Positions 8,310 through 16,116 of a stretch of DNA of 64,000 bases are shown here, in pieces. Numbering within the stretch: the stretch's first letter is position 1; the number at the start of each line of letters is the position of its first letter. The stretch spans positions 62,001 to 126,000 of the forward strand of contig CAMDCN010000014.1 in the NCBI GenBank assembly GCA_945890485.1. The letters run 5' to 3'. The stretch is from Candidatus Sulfopaludibacter sp. SbA3 (GTDB taxonomy: Bacteria; Acidobacteriota; Terriglobia; Bryobacterales; Bryobacteraceae). The position numbers and the translations under genes were made by a program. The notes under the pieces are model-generated. The model made no database searches. It worked only from the letters and a program-made list of their open reading frames with translations, and had not been told where the DNA came from.

Positions 8310-9908
8310 ATGCGCTTGCTCTTATCCCTCTTGCCCGTGCTGGCCCTCGCCCAGCAGCCCTACGACATCCTGATCAAAAACGGCCGCGTAGCCGATGGCA
8401 CCGGGAACCCCACATTCCTCGCTGACGTAGCGATCACCGGCGGCAAAATCGCCGCCATCGGCAAACTCAGCGGACTCGCCCGCCAAACGATCGACGCCAA
8501 AGGCATGATCGTCGCCCCGGGCTTCATCGACATCCACAACCACTCCGATACCTCCCTGCTCGCCGACGGCAACGCGCAGTCCTTCGTCCGGCAGGGAGTT
8601 ACCACCCTAATCTTCGGCGAGGGGCCCTCGGCCGCCCCCTCCCGCGATTTCCCCCGCTTCACCAACTACTGGGAACGCCTCCTCCGCACCGGCATCTCCC
8701 CCAACGTCGGCAGCTACGTCGGTTCCAGCCAGGTCTGGACGCAAGTCCGCGGCCCCAAGGCCGGTCCGCCCACCCCCGCCGAACTTGTCAAGATGCGCGC
8801 ACTCGTCAAGCAGGCGATGGAAGACGGCGCCCTCGGCGTCTCCAGCTCTCTCTCCGGCCCCCCAGGAGCCTGGATCGACACCGACACCCTCGTCGCCATG
8901 TGCGAAGAGACCAAGCCCTTCGGCGGCATCTACTCCACCCACATGCGGACCGAAGGCCACGGCGTATTCGAGTCGATCGCCGAGGCCATCACCATCGGCA
9001 AGCGCGCCGGCGTGCCCGTCGACATCATCCATCTGAAGATCGCTGAGAACAAGCTCTGGGGCAAGATGCCGGAAGTCATCGCCACCATCGCCAAGGCCCG
9101 TGCTGAAGGCGTCGAAGTGGAGTCCCACGTCTATCCCTACCGGGCAGGCCAGAACAATCTGTCGAGCATCATTCCTCCCTGGGCCCACGAAGGCGGGGTG
9201 AACGAACTGCTGAAGCGGATTCAGGATCCGTCGCTCAAAGAGCGCCTCACCAAAGAGATTCTGAACGGCATCCCCGGAACCAACTGGTACAACCACTACA
9301 CGGCCACCGGCTCCTGGGAAGGCATGCAGATCTCGTCGTTCTCCAACCCAAGCTACAAGAAGTACGAAGGCCAGCGGATGAACCAAATCATCTCTGCCCT
9401 CGGCAAGGAGCCCGTCGACGCCCTCTTCCAGGTCCTCCTCGACAACGGCGGCTCCGTGCCGACCGTCTACTTCCATCACAACGAAGACGACATGCGCTAC
9501 GCCATGAAGCAGTCGTTCGTTTCGATCGGCTCCGACGGCCGCGCCGTCGCCACCTCCGGCCTGCTCTCGGCCGAGCATCCCCATCCCCGCTACTACGGCA
9601 CGTTCCCGCGTGTCCTCGGCCGCTACGTCCGCGACGAGAAAGTGATCACGATGGAAGAAGCCATCCGCAAAATGACCTCAGCCAATGCGAACAAACTGCG
9701 GATCTATGACCGCGGCCTCCTCCGCACCGGTTTAGCCGCTGACGTCACCGTGTTCGATCCGGCCAAGGTGATCGACCACTCGACCTACGAGAAGCCCCAC
9801 CAGTACTCCACCGGCATCGTCCACGTCTTCGTCAACGGCGTGGCGATCCTGAAGGACGGCGAGCACACCAACGCCAAGCCCGGGACGATCGTGATGCGTC
9901 AGCGCTGA
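8310..9908 (+). CDS. Secreted N-acyl-D-amino-acid deacylase (amidohydrolase family)
   Basis: A 532-residue amidohydrolase. A short signal peptide (MRLLLSLLPVLALAQ) precedes the typical start YDILIKNGRVADGTGNP. Metal ligands are seen in FIDIHNHSD (HxH) and in IIHLKIAEN, with HVYPYRAGQN and the late aspartate in IGSDGRAV. D-aminoacylases release D-amino acids from N-acyl forms; members also act on dihydropyrimidine-like or peptide-like substrates. The frame stays open upstream to 8169 but overlaps the previous gene, so the ATG at 8310 with its signal peptide is chosen. Confidence 0.88.
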   Translation: MRLLLSLLPVLALAQQPYDILIKNGRVADGTGNPTFLADVAITGGKIAAIGKLSGLARQTIDAKGMIVAPGFIDIHNHSDTSLLADGNAQSFVRQGVTTLIFGEGPSAAPSRDFPRFTNYWERLLRTGISPNVGSYVGSSQVWTQVRGPKAGPPTPAELVKMRALVKQAMEDGALGVSSSLSGPPGAWIDTDTLVAMCEETKPFGGIYSTHMRTEGHGVFESIAEAITIGKRAGVPVDIIHLKIAENKLWGKMPEVIATIAKARAEGVEVESHVYPYRAGQNNLSSIIPPWAHEGGVNELLKRIQDPSLKERLTKEILNGIPGTNWYNHYTATGSWEGMQISSFSNPSYKKYEGQRMNQIISALGKEPVDALFQVLLDNGGSVPTVYFHHNEDDMRYAMKQSFVSIGSDGRAVATSGLLSAEHPHPRYYGTFPRVLGRYVRDEKVITMEEAIRKMTSANANKLRIYDRGLLRTGLAADVTVFDPAKVIDHSTYEKPHQYSTGIVHVFVNGVAILKDGEHTNAKPGTIVMRQR

Positions 9909-10624
9909 AGTACGCGCTCCCAGGAGCCGTACATCGGATTGGGCAACAGGAACCAGCGGTCCCCGAAGAACTGCTGGTTCGGCCCCAAGATCTCGCGACG
10001 GCCGGCGACCGAGTTCTGCTCACTCGGCACGCTCACGAAATCCTGAAAGTCGTCGCCAATCAGCAGCAGCACGCGATAGCTTTCGGCCACCGCCGTCCGG
10101 CGGGCGCTCTTATCGCTACCGCTGCCTTCCCGGCAGAGTAGCCGCGAAGGAACCCAGGGAGCCCCCAGCCGCCGCAGGTTCTTCACGGTCGGGTCGTTTT
10201 CGTCGTTCGCCTTGCACGTGCGGTTGGTGACGTAGACCAGCGCAACACCACGCATCTGCGCGAACTTCAGGAATTCGATGGCGCCCGGAACGGCGATGGC
10301 CTTCGACTGATTCACCCACGCGTTCCACTTGTCGTTGTCAAAGGCGATCCGCTGCGCGGCGAGCGAGGCCTGATGTTCCGAATTGTCGAGCACGGTCTCA
10401 TCCAGGTCCAGGATCACGGCGGGAGGAAGCTCCTCAAAGCCCGATTTTTGCTCAAGCGCGGCAGTCCAATGCGGCTCGGCCAATGCGGCTTCGAGCGATT
10501 GCGAGGCCGCCCGGTAAGCCTGCTGCGAAAGCGCGGCGTACTCGGCGCTGGAGCGAACCCAAGCGACCGAAAGATCCTGTTGCGCGAAGAGCGGAAGGGC
10601 GAAGAGGAAGGCGAGTTTCTTCAT
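9899..10624 (-). CDS. Secreted HAD-family acid phosphatase (class B/C, e(P4)-like)
   Basis: A 241-residue protein with a signal peptide ([15 protein letters not shown]). The HAD nucleophile motif is ILDLDETVLDNS, the second motif YVTNRTCKAND, and the acidic motif LLIGDDFQDF. This is the HAD IIIB pattern of non-specific acid phosphatases and 5'-nucleotidases that act in the periplasm or outer membrane. No lipobox cysteine is evident. Its start overlaps the csoR stop by four bases, so it appears to be the last gene of the copper operon, which is unusual company. It overlaps the D-aminoacylase end by ten bases, convergently. Confidence 0.87.
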   Translation of the reverse strand: MKKLAFLFALPLFAQQDLSVAWVRSSAEYAALSQQAYRAASQSLEAALAEPHWTAALEQKSGFEELPPAVILDLDETVLDNSEHQASLAAQRIAFDNDKWNAWVNQSKAIAVPGAIEFLKFAQMRGVALVYVTNRTCKANDENDPTVKNLRRLGAPWVPSRLLCREGSGSDKSARRTAVAESYRVLLLIGDDFQDFVSVPSEQNSVAGRREILGPNQQFFGDRWFLLPNPMYGSWERVLQR

Positions 10625-10887
10625 TGCGAATACTTATACATTAGCTCCAGAAGCTCCTTCTGCATCGCCGCGGACTTCGCCGGGTCGCGCGAAGCAAAAG
10701 CAGAGGTCACGCAATGCTCAAGGTGCCCCTGCATCACCTGCTTCGATAGGCCCCGCAGCGCCTGCTGGACGCTCGAGATCTGCACCAGGATTTCCGCGCA
10801 GTAGCGGTCCTCATCAATCATCTTGTGAATCCCGCGGACCTGCCCTTCAATGCGCTTCAAACGCTGTAGATTCTTCTCTTTGTTCAT
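10621..10887 (-). CDS. csoR: Copper-sensing repressor CsoR
   Basis: An 88-residue all-helical DUF156 repressor. The copper-binding triad is complete: Cys30 (RYCAEI), His55 and Cys59 (GHLEHCV), with the CsoR spacing of 25 and 4 residues. The start [20 protein letters not shown] is typical. CsoR binds GC-rich palindromes and lets go when Cu(I) binds. It is encoded within the operon it should control: copA ends inside its start and the phosphatase begins inside its stop. A matching operator lies at 13106-13131. Confidence 0.95.
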   Translation of the reverse strand: MNKEKNLQRLKRIEGQVRGIHKMIDEDRYCAEILVQISSVQQALRGLSKQVMQGHLEHCVTSAFASRDPAKSAAMQKELLELMYKYSQ

Positions 10888-12914
10888 AAGGAAATACCGC
10901 GAAGACGTAGACTATTGGCGAGCACGCTCACGGAGCTCAGCGCCATCGCGGCGCTCGCAAGCACAGGGTTGAGCTGACCAAAGGCGGCGAGCGGAATGCC
11001 GATGGCGTTATAGACGAAGGCCCAAAACAGATTCTGGCGCATCACGCGAACGGTGGCCCGAGCGAGGGCAAAGGCGTCGGCCGCGGCCAGCAGATCAGGC
11101 CGCAGCAAGGTGACTGCGGCGGTCTCGGCGGCAATGTCCGAACCAGACGCCATCGCAAGACCGACATCAGCCTGGGCCAAGGCCGGAGCGTCGTTCACCC
11201 CGTCTCCGATCATGGCGACGACGCGGCCCTGCTTCTGCAAATCCGCAATGAACTGGAGCTTCTCACCTGGAAGCAGTCCCGCGTGTACCTCCGCCACCCC
11301 GACGGCGGCCGCGACGCGCTGGGCGGTGGCCGGGCGGTCGCCCGTCAACATCACGGTACGAACGCCAAGGCGGCGAACCCCTTCAGCGGTCGTCGCCTTC
11401 ACCGGGTCATCCACATCAAGCGCGAGGGCGTAGGCCCCGTCGACTGTCGCGGCGATCGGGAGATCGCTCTCGATACCGAGCCAGGACGGACGCCCAACAC
11501 GGACATGGCGGCCCTCCACCACCCCTTCGGCGCCTTGCCCTGGCGTGGCCACGAAGCCGGTTACGGCCGGAATCGGCGTACCGGCGTAGGTGACGACAGC
11601 GTGGGCGAGCGGGTGTTCGGAACTCTGCTCCACGCCAGCTACGAAACGAACCCATTGCGGATCGCCTTCGAGGCGCGTCACCGCGGGCCGGCCCTCCGTC
11701 AGCGTGCCGGTCTTATCGAGCACCGCGACGTCGACGTGCGAAAGCCGCTCCATCGCCTCGCCGCCCTTAAACAGGACGCCCAGACCCGCCGCCCGACCCG
11801 TCGCGACCATCACAGCCGCCGGGACCGCCAAGCCCATGGCGCAGGGGCAGGCGATGATTAGCACCGCGACAGCGGCTTCGAGAGCAGGACCCGCTTCCCC
11901 GCCCCACACGTACCACGCCACAAACGTAAGTACGGCAATGCTGACAACGACCGGCACGAACACCGCGCTGATCCGGTCCGCCAACCGCTGCAACGGAGCC
12001 TTGGTGGCCTGCGCCTCGCGGGTCATCCGGACAATCTGCCCCAGCATGGTACCCGCGCCAATGGCCGTCGCGCGAAACTCGAACGAACCCGGGCCGTTCA
12101 GTGTTCCGGCGGACACGCGGTCGCCCGTAGCTTTCGCGACCGACATCGGTTCGCCCGTGAGCATCGACTCGTCAACCGGCGACGAACCGGATTCAAGGAC
12201 GCCGTCCACCGGGATCCGTTCGGACGGCTTGACCAGCAGACGGTCCCCAACGGCGACCGCCTCCACCGGGACGCTAACCCATTCCCCGTCCCGCCGCACC
12301 CAGGCGGTGGCGGGAGCGAGCTGGGCGAGTTTGCGGATGGCGTCAGCCGTCTGATGGCGGGCGCGCGCCTCCATCGCCCGGCCAGCCAGCACCAAGCCAA
12401 GGATAAAGACCACGGCTTCGAAGTAGACATCATGGACGAAGCCCGCGAGGGCGGCGACCGAATAAGCGAACGCCGCCCCCGTGCCGAGCGTAATCAGCGT
12501 ACTCATGTCCGTGTTGCCGTGCCGAATGCCGCTGAAGGCCTTGACGTAGTATTGGCGGCCTGGCCCGGCCATCACGAAGACGGTGAGCGCCAACTGAATC
12601 CAGTTCCAGGTCTGATTGGCGTGGCCAGCGAACGGCATCGCGGCCATCATCACAAGGCCGATGGCAATGCTGATGGCTGCGGGCCGAACGTAGTCGGTTT
12701 CCGCGCGGACCTCGGCCTCGTAGCCACTATCGACGATGGCGGCGACGAGCGCCTCCTGTGGCGAAACGGCAGGATCAAAGACGACGCTGGCTTCATTCGT
12801 CAGCAGACTCACCGTCGCCCGCTCGACCCCAGGCACCTCTTCGAGCGCATTTTGGACGTGGACCTGGCAGGCGGCGCACGTCATGCCGCCCACCGGAATG
12901 GTCAGCGTTTTCAT
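10884..12914 (-). CDS. copA: Cu(I)-exporting P-type ATPase
   Basis: A 676-residue P1B-1 ATPase that pumps Cu(I) (or Ag(I)) out of the cytoplasm. Domains in order: one N-terminal metal-binding domain ([12 protein letters not shown]), membrane helices, the transduction motif LTGEPM, the intramembrane site [12 protein letters not shown], the phosphorylation motif [18 protein letters not shown], and [16 protein letters not shown]. The last helices contain YNAIG and [15 protein letters not shown], the second metal-site signature of copper ATPases. A single metal-binding domain is at the low end for the family. Four-base overlaps join it to copZ upstream and csoR downstream. Confidence 0.97.
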   Translation of the reverse strand: MKTLTIPVGGMTCAACQVHVQNALEEVPGVERATVSLLTNEASVVFDPAVSPQEALVAAIVDSGYEAEVRAETDYVRPAAISIAIGLVMMAAMPFAGHANQTWNWIQLALTVFVMAGPGRQYYVKAFSGIRHGNTDMSTLITLGTGAAFAYSVAALAGFVHDVYFEAVVFILGLVLAGRAMEARARHQTADAIRKLAQLAPATAWVRRDGEWVSVPVEAVAVGDRLLVKPSERIPVDGVLESGSSPVDESMLTGEPMSVAKATGDRVSAGTLNGPGSFEFRATAIGAGTMLGQIVRMTREAQATKAPLQRLADRISAVFVPVVVSIAVLTFVAWYVWGGEAGPALEAAVAVLIIACPCAMGLAVPAAVMVATGRAAGLGVLFKGGEAMERLSHVDVAVLDKTGTLTEGRPAVTRLEGDPQWVRFVAGVEQSSEHPLAHAVVTYAGTPIPAVTGFVATPGQGAEGVVEGRHVRVGRPSWLGIESDLPIAATVDGAYALALDVDDPVKATTAEGVRRLGVRTVMLTGDRPATAQRVAAAVGVAEVHAGLLPGEKLQFIADLQKQGRVVAMIGDGVNDAPALAQADVGLAMASGSDIAAETAAVTLLRPDLLAAADAFALARATVRVMRQNLFWAFVYNAIGIPLAAFGQLNPVLASAAMALSSVSVLANSLRLRGISL

Positions 12915-13099
12915 GACACGGCTTGCGCCGCGTAGCCGGCCTTTTTCAGGGCCGCCACGACGGGCGCCGGATCCGCGGTCTCAATCACGGCAGAGCCGAC
13001 GGCGACCGACTCCACCTTCACTCCGGGCGTCTTTTCCAGCGCCTGAGTGACGCGGCGAACACAAGCGCCGCAATGCATGCCTTCAATTTTGAGTTCCAT
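12911..13099 (-). CDS. copZ: Copper chaperone (heavy-metal-associated domain)
   Basis: A 62-residue single HMA domain with the metal-binding loop [11 protein letters not shown], two cysteines spaced CxxC. It carries Cu(I) in the cytoplasm and hands it to CopA. It is the first gene of the copper operon and overlaps the copA start by four bases. Its operator and promoter lie in the 30 bases before the ATG. No good ribosome-binding site is visible in that gap. Confidence 0.92.
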   Translation of the reverse strand: MELKIEGMHCGACVRRVTQALEKTPGVKVESVAVGSAVIETADPAPVVAALKKAGYAAQAVS

Positions 13100-13105
13100 G
13101 AGCGT

Positions 13106-13131
13106 GATAGGGTATACCCCTACCCCCTATC
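13106..13131 (-). promoter_or_regulatory. CsoR-type operator of the copper operon
   Basis: A GC-tract palindrome: outer arms GATAGGG (13106-13112) and CCCTATC (13125-13131), with the inner perfect palindrome GGGTATACCC at 13110-13119. This is the kind of G/C-run inverted repeat bound by CsoR. A minus-strand -10-like TATGAT (13129-13134) overlaps its upstream edge. The site overlaps the last codons of the O-antigen ligase gene, so the copper promoter must lie partly inside that gene. Confidence 0.75.
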
Positions 13132-14317
13132 ATACCTCAGTTGTAAAGTAGCCCACTACCAGGAGGCCGAGGAACAGTTGCAACACCTCGCTGTCGCCCA
13201 GGTTGTACTCAAAGATCCCCGCCGTAAGCACTCCGATAATCACCGCCGCCACGCCATGCAACACCGCCCTCCGCTCAGCGTCCTCCGTCCGGCGCGCCGA
13301 GCGAAGGAACACGATCAGGGAGCCGCCGATCATCCACAACAACGCAATCACCGCGGGAATCCCGCGCTCGGCCGCGAAGTGAAGATAGATATTGTGCAGA
13401 TGGTCGTACCACCAGTGGATCGGAAACGGCCGCAGAATATCCGCCGGAGCGTACTCCGGGAACTTGCGCTTCACCATCTCGGGCCCAATGCCTAAGACCG
13501 GGTGGGCCTGAATAATCGCAATGCCCGTGCGGAACATCGCCTGCCGATGCGCGTTGGAATCGAGGTCGCCGCGCGGCCGGACGATGGACAGTGCCCGGTC
13601 CTGCAAAGTCGCCGGACCCAGCGCTAGAACCAGACCGGCCAGCACCGGCAAAGCCAGAACGACAGGACGCTTCCAACTCCAGACCAGATAGACAATGCCC
13701 GTCCCCGCGCCGATCCACATCCCGCGGGTTTGGCCGAGCAGCAGCGCCACCCCCGTCAGCAGAGCCACCACGGCCCCGCGCCAATCTCTCTTGAAAAGGA
13801 ACCAAGCGACGGATAGCAGCAGGACGATCATCATCTCGCCGCCAAATGTCATCCAATGGCTCATAAAACCGGTGGTGCGGTCGGCGATATAAGCCAAGGT
13901 GAAGTCCACCCCGGCAGCCTTCGCCGCCGCATATTTGCGGCCGTATTGGACAAACGACCACAGCGCGGACAAGGTGCCCGCCGTCGCCAATCCGGCGAGA
14001 ATCCAACGGACCTCTACCCACCGCCGCAGCGCCGTCGCCAAGGCAAACAGGATGAGATATACGAAAAACTTCCGCAACTGCGGAACCCCAGCCGCCGGGC
14101 TGTCACTGAAGAGAACCGCCAGCAGGGACAATCCAACAAAGGCCCCCAAGGGCCAGCCAATCGGCGGGAAACGGCGCTCGCGCCACTGAAACAGGGCCAA
14201 CGCCGTGGCGAGGCCGAGCAGGATCTGCGAGACCGCGATAGAACACAACGTCGCCACAAGGGCGCACCCGGCCACCACGATGGAGACCCGTTGCCACTGC
14301 TCTGGACTCATGCGCAA
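13130..14317 (-). CDS. O-antigen ligase / polymerase family membrane protein
   Basis: A 395-residue protein with about ten to twelve membrane helices and a large periplasmic loop. That loop contains AHPVLGIGPEMVKRKFPEY and WYDHLHNIYLHFAAERGI, the H-xx-N-xx-L signature of the WaaL/Wzy family that links or polymerises O-antigen or other undecaprenyl-bound glycans. No other glycan genes are adjacent, so its substrate is unknown. Either of two ATGs (14317 or 14311) may be used. Its end overlaps the copper operator. Confidence 0.85.
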   Translation of the reverse strand: MRMSPEQWQRVSIVVAGCALVATLCSIAVSQILLGLATALALFQWRERRFPPIGWPLGAFVGLSLLAVLFSDSPAAGVPQLRKFFVYLILFALATALRRWVEVRWILAGLATAGTLSALWSFVQYGRKYAAAKAAGVDFTLAYIADRTTGFMSHWMTFGGEMMIVLLLSVAWFLFKRDWRGAVVALLTGVALLLGQTRGMWIGAGTGIVYLVWSWKRPVVLALPVLAGLVLALGPATLQDRALSIVRPRGDLDSNAHRQAMFRTGIAIIQAHPVLGIGPEMVKRKFPEYAPADILRPFPIHWWYDHLHNIYLHFAAERGIPAVIALLWMIGGSLIVFLRSARRTEDAERRAVLHGVAAVIIGVLTAGIFEYNLGDSEVLQLFLGLLVVGYFTTEV

Positions 14318-14355
14318 ACCTCTGAGTATGGCAAAATAGCACCACTACCGCGACC

Positions 14356-14838
14356 ATGCAGATTTACCTGCTCCGCCACGCCATTGCCGAAGATCCGAAA
14401 CCAGGAGTGCCCGACGCCGAACGGCCGCTCACGAGCGAGGGTGCACGCAAACTGCGAGACATCCTGAAGCGGGCGATGGGCGGCGGCCTCGATCCGACCA
14501 AGATCCTGGCCAGCCCCTTCCGGCGGGCGATGGAAACCGCCAACCTCGCCGCGAAGGCCTTGGACTTTCACCAACCGATCATCACCACGAAAACGCTGGT
14601 GCCGTCCTCCATCGCGCAAGAGACATGGGATGAGATCCGGCTCTACAAAGGCGAGCCCTCGCTCCTGCTCGTGGGCCACGAACCCGCCATGGGCCAACTG
14701 ACCGGCTACTTGCTGGCCGTGCCGGAGCTACAGATCGACTTTAAGAAAGGCGCCATGGTGCGAATCGACGTGCCGTCGTTGGGCCTGCGGCCGCGAGGCG
14801 TGCTCAAGTGGATGCTGGCGCCGAAACTTGCCGGCTGA
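14356..14838 (+). CDS. sixA: Phosphohistidine phosphatase SixA
   Basis: A 160-residue histidine phosphatase. The catalytic start is IYLLRHAIAEDP, followed by RPLTSEGARKL, ILASPFRRAMETA and the second histidine in LVGHEPAMGQL. SixA removes phosphate from phosphohistidine proteins such as PTS components or Hpt domains. The 3' end overlaps the cca gene convergently by 35 bases. No two-component partner lies next to it. Confidence 0.88.
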   Translation: MQIYLLRHAIAEDPKPGVPDAERPLTSEGARKLRDILKRAMGGGLDPTKILASPFRRAMETANLAAKALDFHQPIITTKTLVPSSIAQETWDEIRLYKGEPSLLLVGHEPAMGQLTGYLLAVPELQIDFKKGAMVRIDVPSLGLRPRGVLKWMLAPKLAG

Positions 14839-16096
14839 GCCAGGCGAGAGCCTCCTCCCGGGTTGTCAGATTTCCTTCGAGCTGCTCCTCTTCAAGAGCG
14901 CGAATCAGTTCCCCAATGCGCGGACCGGGGGCGAGACCCAGGGCCATTACGTCGCGACCGGTCGCCAGCGGAGCCGGCCGAAGTTCGTCCGGCGATAGGC
15001 TGCTCCACTGCTGCCGGGCAAAGTCGTAAGTGCCAAGGCGGCCGCTGCTGCCCAGGCAGTCGAGGCGGTGAAGTTCCAGCAGCTCCGGGAAATGGTCGTG
15101 TCGAAGAAAGCGCTTCAAACTCGCGGGCTTCATTTTCGGCAAATCCATGAACCGCATATGGCAGGAGACGAGATACTGCACCTCGTCGATCAGCTCCGCC
15201 GAAGCGCGAAGGCGGGACAGGATGCCACGAGCGATTTCAGCGCCGATCCGGTCGTGGCCGTTGAACCGGATGCGGTCTTCGATGGTCTGCGTCACCGGCT
15301 TGCCGACATCGTGCAGCAGCGTGCCCCAGGCGAGCGCCGGCTTCGCCGGGCCCATGTGCCGGAGCATGGCCAAAGTATGCACCCAGACATCACCCTCCGG
15401 GTGCCAGTCTTGCGGCTGTTCGACACCCTGCATCGCCTTCACCTCCGGAAGGAGTTCGGCGAGAAGGCCGGTACGATCAAGCAGTTCGAGTCCGCGAGCG
15501 GCTCCGCCCTCGCAAAAGATCCGATTGAGTTCGGCGAAAACCCGTTCGACGGAGATCTTGCGGATGGCTACCGGATCGATGGCGGCCAACGTCGCGGGGT
15601 CGATTTCGAAATCCAGCCGGGCGGCAAAGCGAACCGCCCGGAGCATCCGCAGATGGTCTTCGGCGAAGCGAACAGCCGGGTCGCCAATGGCGCGCACCGT
15701 CCGCTGAGCCAGGTCCTCCCGGCCACCGACAAAGTCGAGCACTTCGCCCGAGAAGGGATCGAGGAAGATGCCGTTGATGGTGAAGTCCCGCCGCTGGGCG
15801 TCAGCGATTGGCTTCGTTTCGTAATTTACAGTTTCCGGACGCCGCCCATCGGAATAAACGCCGTCGCTCCGAAAGGTTGCCACTTCGACGTCACCAACCA
15901 GCATCACCCCGAAATGCACACCCACCGGATGGGCCGCGGGAAACAGTGCGGCGATCTCCTCCGGCCGCGCGCTGGTCGCCACATCGTAATCCTTCGGCGG
16001 CACCCCGAGGAGCAAATCGCGCACGCAGCCCCCGACCAGCCAAGCGCTGTATCCAGCCTCGCGCAGCGTCCGGATGATTTCAGAGCCATCTTGCAT
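14804..16096 (-). CDS. cca: tRNA nucleotidyltransferase (CCA-adding / poly(A) polymerase family) with HD domain
   Basis: A 430-residue class II nucleotidyltransferase. The head domain has LVGGCVRDLLLG and the metal-binding acids in PKDYDVATSA; RRDFTINGIFLDP and EDHLRMLRAVRFAARL follow. A C-terminal HD domain is seen in LLHDVGKPVTQT. The enzyme adds or repairs the tRNA 3' CCA end. Both tRNAs in this window encode CCA, so repair may be its main job, unless it is a poly(A) or C/A-adding variant, which sequence alone cannot settle. A 35-base convergent overlap joins it to sixA. Confidence 0.88.
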   Translation of the reverse strand: MQDGSEIIRTLREAGYSAWLVGGCVRDLLLGVPPKDYDVATSARPEEIAALFPAAHPVGVHFGVMLVGDVEVATFRSDGVYSDGRRPETVNYETKPIADAQRRDFTINGIFLDPFSGEVLDFVGGREDLAQRTVRAIGDPAVRFAEDHLRMLRAVRFAARLDFEIDPATLAAIDPVAIRKISVERVFAELNRIFCEGGAARGLELLDRTGLLAELLPEVKAMQGVEQPQDWHPEGDVWVHTLAMLRHMGPAKPALAWGTLLHDVGKPVTQTIEDRIRFNGHDRIGAEIARGILSRLRASAELIDEVQYLVSCHMRFMDLPKMKPASLKRFLRHDHFPELLELHRLDCLGSSGRLGTYDFARQQWSSLSPDELRPAPLATGRDVMALGLAPGPRIGELIRALEEEQLEGNLTTREEALAWLSRQVSAPAST

Positions 16097-16116
16097 CCGC
16101 TATTATCGTAGCTGGA

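Noticed and set aside
8607-9584. A 325-codon minus-strand frame opposite the D-aminoacylase
   Set aside because: The plus strand carries all the amidohydrolase motifs; the minus-strand product is Gly/Val/Asp-rich filler typical of antisense frames.
15068-16111. A 347-codon open frame on the plus strand opposite cca
   Set aside because: It is an antisense frame of a clearly conserved gene, has no recognisable domain, and arises from the high GC content.
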